Assembly: GCF_035989305.1 (NCBI RefSeq)
Contig: NZ_CP108514.1
Coordinates: 9,838,501 to 9,902,500 of the forward strand
Origin: Streptomyces sp. NBC_01233
GTDB lineage: Bacteria > Actinomycetota > Actinomycetes > Streptomycetales > Streptomycetaceae
Direction of reading: 5' to 3'
DNA length: 64,000 nucleotides
The first letter of the stretch is position 1. Every line of letters begins with the position of its first letter. Below the pieces are notes generated by a model. That model did no database searches and was not told the DNA's origin. It saw only the letters and a list, made by a program, of their open reading frames with translations. This document shows positions 43,279 through 51,383 of this stretch, piece by piece. The position numbers and the translations under genes were made by a program.

Positions 43279-43647
43279 GTTACTGAGCATGTGTGGAGCT
43301 ACAAGTCGACGTCGGGCCACCTGGCCGGCACCGACCTCACCGGCTACAAGGTCGAGGCGGTCGACGGCAGCATCGGCAAGGTCGACAAGCACTCCGACGA
43401 GGTCGGTGACGCCTACCTGGTCGTGGACACCGGTGTGTGGATCTTCGGCAAGGAAGTGCTCCTGCCGGCCAGCACCGTGATCACGGTCGACCCGGACCAG
43501 CGGGTGATCCACGTGGACCGCGCCAAGGAGCAGATCAAGGACTCCCCGGAGTTCCACCGGGAAAAGCACCTCGGCAACGCGGACTACCGTGAGCAGCTGG
43601 GCATGTACTACGGCATCGGCGGCCCCTTCGGCGGCCCGATCGCCTGA
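43279..43647 (+). CDS. PRC-barrel domain protein 2, start codon unclear (GTT)
   Basis: Paralogue of the protein at 40959-41324 over its whole length (VTEHVWSYKS... against MTENVWAYRG...). The leader GGAGGAGCTGTTTCGC matches the paralogue's leader, yet the codon in the start position is GTT (43279-43281) instead of ATG. The next canonical start in frame, GTG 43291, would lose four residues and lie far from the ribosome site. The barrel (DLTGYKVEAVDGSIGKVDKH) is complete at 123 codons. Possible rare GTT initiation, mutation, or sequence error. Confidence 0.7.
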   Translation, partial: VTEHVWSYKSTSGHLAGTDLTGYKVEAVDGSIGKVDKHSDEVGDAYLVVDTGVWIFGKEVLLPASTVITVDPDQRVIHVDRAKEQIKDSPEFHREKHLGNADYREQLGMYYGIGGPFGGPIA

Positions 43648-43658
43648 CCTGCGAGGAG

Positions 43659-43698
43659 CACGGGGCCCGGACTCGACTCGCCGAGTCCGGGCCCCGTG
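43659..43698 (+). terminator. 17-bp perfect hairpin terminator
   Basis: Arms 43659-43675 and 43682-43698 with a six-base loop, 12 bases after the stop of PRC-barrel protein 2. Confidence 0.8.
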
Positions 43699-43760
43699 TA
43701 TCGCGGGCGTACCGAAAATCGCATACGCCACCGCAACGGCCCCCCGTCTCCAATGGCCGC

Positions 43761-44456
43761 ATGAACCACAACCCGTCCCTGTCCGCAGCGACCCGCCGCA
43801 CGCGCAGCATCGTGCTCCTCGGCCTGGTGGTACTCGGCATGGCGGGCGCGGTGTACGTCGTGCGGCGGCCGCTCATGATGTCCGCTCCGATGTGCATGGC
43901 CGGGCGGTGGCACGGCTGCTTCGACACGTTCAACGGTGTGGTGCTCATGACGCTGGTCGCGTTGCCGTTGGCCGCACTGGTGGTGTGGGCCCTGGCGCGC
44001 CGTCGGCGTGCCGACGGCGGCACATCGGCGTGGCGGCTGTCGCTGGCCGAGGTGGGCATGGTCCACGGGACGGTGCCGTTCCTGTGGTTGACGATGATGC
44101 CGGGCGCCGGGGCCGGCATCGTCCCCGGCCGGGTGAGCCTGGTACCGCTGCGGGACCTGGTCACGATGGGGCCGCTCGGGATCGTCGGCAACCTGCTGGT
44201 CTTCGCGTCGCTGGGGTTCTTCGCCCCGATGTGGTTCGCGGCGCTGGCGTCCGCGCCGCGGATCCTGGCGCTCGGGGCGGGCTGCTCGGTCCTGGTCGAA
44301 ACCGCGCAGTACGTCCTGCGGCTGGACCGGGTCTCCTCCGTGGACGACGTACTGGTCAACGCCGCCGGAGCCGTGCTGGCGTCGCGCCGCTGGTGGCGCA
44401 CTTCGGCGCAAGCGCCCTCGGTCCGGCCTCGCCCGGCGCTGGTACGGGCACGCTGA
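43761..44456 (+). CDS. VanZ-family membrane protein
   Basis: A 231-residue polytopic protein with four or five membrane helices (IVLLGLVVLGMAGAVYVV; VVLMTLVALPLAALVVWAL; IVGNLLVFASLGFFAPMWFA). The VanZ block is LVPLRDLVTMGPLGIVGNLL and VETAQYVLRLDRVSSVDDVL. VanZ gives low-level teicoplanin resistance in enterococci; homologues are widespread and mostly uncharacterised. No other van genes are near, so resistance is not implied. Confidence 0.85.
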   Translation: MNHNPSLSAATRRTRSIVLLGLVVLGMAGAVYVVRRPLMMSAPMCMAGRWHGCFDTFNGVVLMTLVALPLAALVVWALARRRRADGGTSAWRLSLAEVGMVHGTVPFLWLTMMPGAGAGIVPGRVSLVPLRDLVTMGPLGIVGNLLVFASLGFFAPMWFAALASAPRILALGAGCSVLVETAQYVLRLDRVSSVDDVLVNAAGAVLASRRWWRTSAQAPSVRPRPALVRAR

Positions 44457-44468
44457 GTCGCGTCTCCT

Positions 44469-44789
44469 GTGTGTACCACCGTCCACAACATCCCCGCCGG
44501 CGGCACCGTGACGGTCCACACCGAGGCGCGCGGCGACAGGAGCGTGCTGCGGGTCGAGAACACGGGCCGTCGGCTCCCCCCGGAACTGGTGCCGACCCTC
44601 ACCGAACCCTTCCAACGCGGAACCGAACGCGTACGCACGGACGAACACGCCGGTGTCGGCCTCGGCCCGGCCATCGTGGACAGCATCGTCCGCGCCCACG
44701 ACGGGAGCCTCGACCTCGTCCCCCGCCCCGCCGGCGGTCTCCTCGTCACGGTCCGGCTTCCCGGCACGCCCTCACGGGACGACCTCTAG
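44469..44789 (+). pseudogene. C-terminal fragment of a sensor histidine kinase
   Basis: The frame holds only the end of an HATPase_c domain: VHNIPAGGTVTVHTEARG, VLRVENTGRRLPPELVPTLT, the F/G2 region EHAGVGLGPAIVDSIVRAHD (normally GLGLAIV), then LLVTVRLPGT. The sensor, HisKA and N-box regions are missing. It was probably truncated by rearrangement next to the IS4 element that starts five bases after its stop. Confidence 0.75.
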
Positions 44790-44793
44790 CCCA

Positions 44794-46314
44794 CAATACC
44801 AGTGACTTAAGGATCTCGGCTGGTAGGGTGTTGGCCAGGAGGTGTCTGGATGCCACGCCCTGGACAGGTCAAGCCGGAGACGGACGAGCGGTTGTCGGAT
44901 CGGATCGCGATCGGACTGCTGACGCGGACGTTCCCGCCGGAGCTGGTGGACCGGGTCGTGGAGGAATCCGGGAAGGCCGGGCAGCGCAACCGGCTGCTGC
45001 CTCCACGGGTGGTCGTCTACTTCGTGCTGGCGATGTGCTTGTTCTCCGGTCAGGGCTACGAAGAGGTCGCACGGCTGCTCACTCAGGGTCTGGCCTGGGC
45101 CAAGCACTGGTCGGGTTCGTGGCAGGTGCCTACGCCCGGTGCGGTTTCCCGGGCCCGGGCCAGGCTCGGGCCCGAGCCGCTCAAGGCTCTCTTCGAGCAG
45201 TCCGCCGGGCCTGTGGCGACCGAGTCCACTCCCGGTGCGTGGTACGGGTGTTGGCGTCTGATGGCGGTCGACGGGACCACGTTCGACGTGCCGGACAGTG
45301 AGGAGAACGACGCCCGGTTCGGTCGTCCCGCCACCCACCGGGGCGAGCGGACCGCGTTCCCGCAGGTGCGGGTGGTGGCGCTGGCGGAGTGCGGCACGCA
45401 CGCCATCACCCGCGCGGCTCTGGGGCCGTTCACCACCGCGGAGTCCGTGATCGCGCGGGAGCTGTTCGACGCCCTTGGACCGGATGACCTGCTGATGGCC
45501 GACCGGGGCTTCGCCGGGCTGGAGCAGTGGCGAGCGGCATCGGCCGGCGGTGCGGACCTGCTCTGGCGCATCAAGTCCAACGCCGTCCTGCCCGTGCGGC
45601 GCGAGCTCCCCGACGGGTCCTACCTCTCCGACATCGTGGCGGCCAAGGACCACCGCAAACGCACCGATCCCACCGTGGTGCGGGTCATCGAGTACACCCT
45701 GGACGACCCCGGACGCCCGCAGCACGACGCCCCGTACCGGCTGATCACCACCATCCTCGACCACGAAGCCGCACCCGCGGCGGAGTTGGCGGCCCTCTAC
45801 AACGAGCGATGGGAGATCGAGACCACACTGGACGAGCTGAAGACCCACCAACGCGGCCCCGCCCAGGTCCTGCGCTCCCGATCGCCCGACGGCGTCGAAC
45901 AGGAGGTCTGGGCCCACCTCCTCGTCCATCACGCGATCCGCCAGCTCATGCACACCGCCGCCCGGGACACCGACACCGATACCGACCGGCTTTCCTTCAC
46001 CCGCACCCTCCGCCTCGCCCGACGCCAGGTCACCGCGCAGGCGGCCTTTTCCCCTGACCGCCTGGCCACAGCCCTCACCGACGGGATACGAGAGATAGCC
46101 CGTCACCTCCTGCCACCGCGACGACAGCGGTCGAACGCCCGCGTCGTCAAACGCAAGATGTCCAACTTCGGCGTCAAGCGCACCGCACACCGGCTCTGGC
46201 CACAGCCGACACTCGACCCAGCCCGAGCCGTGGCCATCGCCCCACACCACAAAACGGCCCCGACCAACCCACCGAAGACCCCAGGCACCCCGGACCCTTA
46301 AATCACTGGTATTG
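44794..46314 (+). mobile_element. IS4-family element B
   Basis: Inverted repeats CAATACCAGTGACTTAAGG at 44794 and, with one mismatch, its complement ending at 46314. GCCC lies next to both ends (one extra base at the left), a possible 4-bp target duplication. One intact transposase gene fills it. Confidence 0.82.
44850..46301 (+). CDS. IS4-family transposase (element B)
   Basis: A 483-residue transposase. IAIGLLTRTFPPELVDRVVE is the Nterm_IS4 domain, LMAVDGTTFDVPDSEEN the first Asp, LLMADRGFAGLEQW the second, and YNERWEIETTLDELK the complete Y-x2-R-x3-E-x6-K signature. The reading frame is intact. It is only distantly similar to the transposases of elements A and C in this window. Confidence 0.9.
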   Translation: MPRPGQVKPETDERLSDRIAIGLLTRTFPPELVDRVVEESGKAGQRNRLLPPRVVVYFVLAMCLFSGQGYEEVARLLTQGLAWAKHWSGSWQVPTPGAVSRARARLGPEPLKALFEQSAGPVATESTPGAWYGCWRLMAVDGTTFDVPDSEENDARFGRPATHRGERTAFPQVRVVALAECGTHAITRAALGPFTTAESVIARELFDALGPDDLLMADRGFAGLEQWRAASAGGADLLWRIKSNAVLPVRRELPDGSYLSDIVAAKDHRKRTDPTVVRVIEYTLDDPGRPQHDAPYRLITTILDHEAAPAAELAALYNERWEIETTLDELKTHQRGPAQVLRSRSPDGVEQEVWAHLLVHHAIRQLMHTAARDTDTDTDRLSFTRTLRLARRQVTAQAAFSPDRLATALTDGIREIARHLLPPRRQRSNARVVKRKMSNFGVKRTAHRLWPQPTLDPARAVAIAPHHKTAPTNPPKTPGTPDP

Positions 46315-48685
46315 GCCCTAACCCGTAGCTTCCCGATCTGGCGGTCGTTGGCGTGGTATGGAAGCGGCGGAAGAGATAGCGGCGGCCTTGGTGGCGAAGT
46401 TCACGGTGCTGTTCCCGCATCTGGACGAACGTCAGCGTCGTCTCCTGCTGGCGGCCGAGGCCCGGGTACTGGGCCATGGCGGGATCAGGCTGGTCGCCCG
46501 GGCGGCTGGAGTGCGAGAGGCCACGGTGTCGCTTGGTGTCACTGAACTGGACTCCGGTGAAGCCCCGTTGGGGCGGGCGCGCCGGGTCGGTGGTGGCCGC
46601 AAGCGGGTAGTGGACCTGGACCCGGGACTGCGTCCGGCACTGTTGGCCCTGGTCGAGCCGGACATGCGCGGGGACCCGATGTCGCCCCTGCGGTGGACGA
46701 CGAAGTCCACCCGCCACCTCGCCGCCGAGCTCACGCGCCAAGGCCACCGGATATCCGCCGACACCGTCGCCGACGTGCTGCGCGAGGAAGGCTTCAGCCT
46801 CCAGGGCAACGCCAAAGTCATCGAAGGCCGAGCAGCACCCGGACCGGGACGGCCAGTTCCGCTATATCAACGAGCAGGCCAAGGCCCACCAGGTGGCCGG
46901 CGACCCGGTGATCAGCGTCGATACGAAAAAGAAGGAAGTGGTGGGGCCGTTCAAGAACGGCGGCCGGGAATGGCGGCCCGCAGGCAACCCCGAGCGGGTC
47001 AGCACCCACGACTTCCCGGACAAGGAACTCGGGAAGGCCGTGCCCTACGGCATCTACGACCTGGCTGCGAACACCGGCTGGGTCAGCGTCGGCACCGACC
47101 ACGACACCGCCGCCTTCGCCGTCGAATCCATCCGCCGCTGGTGGAATGCCCGCGGCAAGGAGGACTACCCGCAGGCCAGGCGGCTGCTGATCACCGCCGA
47201 TGCCGGCGGCTCCAACGGCTACCGAACCCGCGCCTGGAAGGCCGAACTCGCCGCCCTGGCCCTGGAAACAGGCATGGAGGTCACTGTCTGTCACTTTCCT
47301 CCGGGCACATCGAAATGGAATCGGATCGAGCACCGGCTGTTCTCACACATCACCATGAACTGGCGCGGCAGGCCGCTGACCAGCCACGAAGTCATCGTGC
47401 AGAGCATCGCCGCGACCACCACCCGCACCGGGCTGAAAGTCCACGCCGAACTCGGCACCGCTACCTACGAGACCGGGGTCCGCATCGGTGACGGGCAGAT
47501 GGACGTCCTCCCCGTCACACGCCACGACTGGCACGGCGACTGGAACTACACACTCCGCCCCGAGGCATACACCCAGGTCAACGACGCACCAGACCCGTTC
47601 GATCAGCCGAGCCCCGACCTCGCCTGGCTATGCCACCCCGCCCTGACCGGACTGCCGCCCGCCGAGTGGGACACCCTCATCACCGCGCTGACCATCCTCC
47701 ACGACGCCCAGCGCGAGACTCACCTGGACCAACGACGCGGCCACCGACCTCGCGTCAAGGGCGACGGCACCACCGGCCGACGCCCCGTCCTCACCCTCGC
47801 CGACCGGCTCCTAGCCACACTCCTCCACTACCGGCTCGCCCTGCCCCAAGTCGCCGTCGCCGCCCTGCTCACCGTCCACCCCGGAACAATCAACAGACGC
47901 ATCCGCGACATCCGGCAGCTCCTGGAAACAGCCGGGCACCCCATCCAGCCCGCCGACGACCGACTCGCCACCCTCGACGACCTCTACGACTTCGCCAGCA
48001 CCCGTGGAATCACCCTCCCAGCAGAGATCAAACCGGGAGTGTCATGAATCAGGTGGGCACTTGCTCAGAAGGGACCCCTGATGGACGCGGAGAACGGTCA
48101 CCTGATCGAGGACGCTGACGGCGTGTCGGTTGCGGTGTTCGACAGGGACGTTGACGGTGCCGGTGTGACATCGAAGACGACGGCGGCGAGCCGGGAAGCG
48201 GCGGCCGCGCACGGGCTGAGCCCCGGGCTGATGGACGAGCTGGCCGAGCTCGCCGCCGGCAAGGTCCGCGACGGCGGGCTCAGGCTGATGGGCGAGGGCG
48301 GCCTGCTGGTCGAGCTCACCCGGCACCTGATGCAGGCCGCCGTCGAGGCGGAGATGGACCTGCACCTGGCCGAGGAGGCCGGCCGCACCGGCGGCCGGGG
48401 CTCGCGCTCGGGCGGCAACGCCCGCAACGGCCACCGGTCCCGGAAGGTGATGACGGAGGTCGGCAGTGTGACGGTGCAGGTCCCCCGGGACCGGCTGGGC
48501 ACCTTCACCTCCGGCCTGCTGCCGAAGTACGCGCGCCGCACCGGCGGCCTGGAGGAGATGGTCCTCTCGCTGACCGCGAAGGGGCTCACCTCCGGGGAGA
48601 TCGTCGCGCATCTCGCCGAGACGTACGGCATGGAGACCTCCAAGGAGACGGTCTCCACCATCACCGACAGTCATAGTGGTACACG

Positions 48686-48845
48686 GGTCCCCGGTGGTCG
48701 TGACCCAATCACTGACTGACGTCCTGCTGGACTGTCCTTGCCTTGATCTGTCCGACCGCCGGGGCCCGGTTCCCCAGGGCTCCGGCCGGGCGGAGCATGA
48801 CCTCATAGGAGTCAGCCGTTCACCTGCGGTTGACGCCTCGCGAGC
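48686..48845 (+). ncRNA. candidate IS110 bridge-RNA region (left end, copy 2)
   Basis: Counterpart of 3441-3600. The hairpin (48759-48766 with 48778-48785) is unchanged, while the flanking bases differ at 27 of 120 positions, clustered between 48737 and 48755. Many differences are transitions that would keep RNA pairing. Positional inference only. Confidence 0.35.
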
Positions 48846-49036
48846 GTGAAAATCGGTACGGGGGCTGTCCGCCGACGCCGCTTGATGTTTGGGCTGTGAG
48901 CCCGCATAGGAGTCTGGTGAGGGAGCCGTCCGAGGGGCCGCACACTGTCGTCTCGAGCACGCCGTTCAGCTTCTCTGTCTCCCCTCAGGCTTCCCGGGCA
49001 GCCCCCGCCCGCACCTTGCGCAAGGGGAGGAAGACG

Positions 49037-50398
49037 ATGGAGGAGTCCAGGGAGGACCACGACGACGGAAGTGTTGCCCGGGTCGCGGCGATCGACATCG
49101 CCAAGGCGTCCGGGATGGTGTGTCTGCGCGTCCCGCACGACACCATTGAAGGCCGGCGCGTCCAGCAGGTCTGGACGGTCGCGTCCACCACGAACGCGAT
49201 CCTCGAGCTCGGCGACCGGCTGGTCTGCCAGGGTGTCCAGCGGGTGGTGATGGAGGCGACGGGCTCGTACTGGCGGCCCTTCTTCTACCTCTTGGAGGCC
49301 CGTGGCCTGGAATGTTGGCTGGTCAACGCCCGCGATGTGAAGAACGTCCCGGGCCGGCCGAAGACCGACAAGCTGGACGCGGTCTGGCTGGCCAAGCTCG
49401 CCGAACGCGGCATGGTCCGCGCTTCGTTCGTACCGCCCAAGCCGGTCCGGCAGCTACGGGACCTCACCCGCACCCGCACGGTCTTCATCCAGGAACGCAC
49501 CCGGCACAAGCACCGGGTGGACAAGGCCCTGCAGGACGCGCAGATCAAGCTGTCCGACGTTGTCTCGGACCTCTTCGGCCTCTCCGGCCGGGCCATGCTC
49601 GACGCCCTGGCCGCCGGTGAACGCAACCCCCGAGCTCTGGCGGATCTCGCCAAGGGGAGCCTGGTGAAGAAGAAGCCGGCCCTGGCCGAGGCACTCACCG
49701 GGCAGTTCGAAGAACATCACGGCCGCCTGCTGGGAGTGTTGCTGGGCACCATCGACCACCTCACCGCGCAGGTCCGGGAACTCGACCGGCTGATCGCCGA
49801 CCTCATGGAACAGACCAGGGCCCCGCACGACGGCACCGGAACCGGACCGCCCCGCACAGACGACACCAGCACGTCGTCAGCCCGTGACGCTGTGACCGCG
49901 CGGGAACTGGCCGAGCGTCTGGACGCGGTCCCCGGCATCGGACCGGCCACCGCCCAGATCATCCTCGCCGAGATCGGCTTGGACATGAGCCGCTTCCCCA
50001 CCCCCGAGCACCTGGTCTCCTGGGCGAAGCTGTGCCCCCGCACGATCCAGTCCGGAGCGAAGAACACCACCGGCCCAGCCGGCAAAGGCAACCCCTGGCT
50101 CAAGGGCGCCCTCGGCGAGGCCGCCAACGCCGCCGCCCGCACCGACACCTTCCTCGGCGCCCGCTACCGCAGGATCGTCAAACGCCGCGGCCACGCCAAA
50201 GCCCTCGTCGCCGTCGCCCGCTCGATACTCGTCATCACCTGGCACCTGATCAACGACCCCGACGCCCGCTACCAGGAACTCGGCGCCGACTGGCACCAGC
50301 GACATCTCAACCCCGCCCGCAAGACCCGCGACCTCGTCCGCCAGCTCCAGGCCCTCGGCCACCAGGTCACCCTCGCCGCCCCCACTACTGCGGCCTGA
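49037..50398 (+). CDS. IS110-family transposase (copy 2)
   Basis: A 453-residue protein identical in every residue to the one at 3792-5153, with the same GGGGAGGAAG ribosome site. See that entry for the DEDD and Ser motifs. It is intact and is the youngest insertion in this nest. Confidence 0.93.
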   Translation: MEESREDHDDGSVARVAAIDIAKASGMVCLRVPHDTIEGRRVQQVWTVASTTNAILELGDRLVCQGVQRVVMEATGSYWRPFFYLLEARGLECWLVNARDVKNVPGRPKTDKLDAVWLAKLAERGMVRASFVPPKPVRQLRDLTRTRTVFIQERTRHKHRVDKALQDAQIKLSDVVSDLFGLSGRAMLDALAAGERNPRALADLAKGSLVKKKPALAEALTGQFEEHHGRLLGVLLGTIDHLTAQVRELDRLIADLMEQTRAPHDGTGTGPPRTDDTSTSSARDAVTARELAERLDAVPGIGPATAQIILAEIGLDMSRFPTPEHLVSWAKLCPRTIQSGAKNTTGPAGKGNPWLKGALGEAANAAARTDTFLGARYRRIVKRRGHAKALVAVARSILVITWHLINDPDARYQELGADWHQRHLNPARKTRDLVRQLQALGHQVTLAAPTTAA

Positions 50399-51383
50399 CC
50401 GCACTCCTCGTTCCCGACGTCCGTCCCGCTCCGCGGAACGGACGCTGCCGCCTGCCCGGCTGAGGTTCGATTTTCCGTTCAGCATCAAGGCCCTGGACGC
50501 CATGGCCGACTGGCGCACGCGCCCGCTCGATCCGGTCTATCCGGTCCTGTTCGTGGACTGCGTGAACGTGAAGATCAGAGACGGTGCGGTGGCGAACCGC
50601 CCCATCTACGTGGTCCTCGCGGTCACCTGCGACGGCCACCGCGAGATCCTCGGACTGTGGGCCGGGGACGGCGGCGAGGGCGCCAAATACTGGCAGAACG
50701 TCCTTGCCGAGCTGCAGAACCGCGGCGTGAGGGACGTGCTCATGCTCGTCTGCGACGGCCTGAAGGGCCTGCCCGAGGCGGTCAACACCGTCTTCCCGCA
50801 GACGGTGGTCCAGCTCTGCATCGTTCACCTCATCCGCACCACGCTGAAGTACATCTCGCGCGCCGACTGGGACAAGGCCGCCCGCGACCTGCGGCCCGTC
50901 TACACCGCCGCCAACGAGGACGAGGCCCTCGCCCGGCTCGCCGAGTTCAGCGAGAAATGGCAGGCCAAGTACCCGGCCGCGGTCCGTGCCTGGGAAAGGT
51001 CCTGGAGCGAGGTGGTGCCCTTCCTGGGCTTCCCACCGCCGATCCGGAAGATCATCTCGACCACGAACGCGATCGAGAGCCTGAACGCGCGCTACCGGCG
51101 CTCGGTCAACGCCTGCGGGCATTTCCCGAACGAGACCGCCGCCCTCAAGCGTCTCTACCTCACCACCCTCGCCCTCGACCCGACCGGGAAGGGCCGCAAG
51201 CGGTGGACCAGCCGCTGGAAAGAGGCCATGAACGCCTTCGACATCGCCTTCGACGGCCGCCTCTCGGCCGAACGTGTGTGAGCCAACCAGACCAACGAGA
51301 AACCTCTACGCCAACCGAGTGGTGAACACCGCTTTCGTGATACTCCCATCAAACCAGCGAGTTAATGATCTGCGAGCCCTTAG

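Larger units (their letters stand above)
48672..50486 (+). mobile_element. IS110-family element, copy 2
   Basis: Same element as at 3430-5241, shifted by 45,245 bases with no indel between 48686 and 50483. It lies inside the IS256 transposase after CACCGACA. The outer left 120 bases differ from copy 1 at 27 positions; everything from 48805 rightward appears identical. Confidence 0.88.
48081..51281 (+). pseudogene. IS256-family transposase, split by IS110
   Basis: N-part 48081-48669 (MDAENGHLIEDAD... to KETVSTITD) and C-part from about 50487 (KALDAMADWRTRPLDPVYPV) to 51281. The DDE residues are in the C-part: VLFVDCVNVKIRDG, VCDGLKGLPEA and TTNAIESLNARYRR. Joined, it reads STITDKALDAMADW, the normal family spacing, so the IS110 insertion alone killed it. 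A free-standing ORF at 50502 would lack the N-terminal DNA-binding half. Confidence 0.9.
48035..51347 (+). mobile_element. IS256-family element, interrupted by IS110 copy 2
   Basis: Ends GGGAGTGTCATGAA (48035) and, as complement, GGGAGTATCACGAA (51347). Exact 8-bp duplications ATCAAACC at 48027-48034 and 51348-51355, as expected for IS256. It inserted three codons before the stop of the ISAzo13 transposase. Confidence 0.9.
46358..51364 (+). pseudogene. ISAzo13-family transposase, frameshifted and interrupted
   Basis: The N-terminal frame (46358) gives a helix-turn-helix (GIRLVARAAGVREATVSLGV) up to GNAKVIEGR at about 46829, where one extra base shifts the frame. The catalytic part continues as QHPDRDGQFRYINEQAKAHQ, GDPVISVDTKKKEVVGPFKN (first Asp), RLLITADAGGSNGYRTRAW (second Asp) and HFPPGTSKWNRIEHRLFSHI (Glu). 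The native C-terminus reads AEIKPAS once the IS256 element is removed. Dead on two counts unless the shift is programmed. Confidence 0.85.
46315..51378 (+). mobile_element. ISAzo13-family element (outer shell of a three-level nest)
   Basis: It starts right after IS4 element B. Its transposase C-terminus is split by an IS256 element (48035-51347), which itself holds an IS110 element. After the IS256 the last codons (CCA GCG AGT TAA at 51353-51364) resume. Ends are approximate because no clear inverted repeats were found; the right end is cut by the IS1380 element at 51384. Confidence 0.65.

Noticed and set aside
43761..44456. Glycopeptide resistance locus
   Set aside because: Only a VanZ-like protein is present, without vanHAX or a VanRS pair; the kinase piece next to it is a fragment.
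44793..44800. CTAG-type target duplication for IS4 element B
   Set aside because: CTAG occurs near the left end but not at the right end, so it cannot be the duplication.
50502..51281. An intact short IS256 transposase
   Set aside because: It is the C-terminal part of a gene cut by IS110; the N-terminal half is at 48081-48669.
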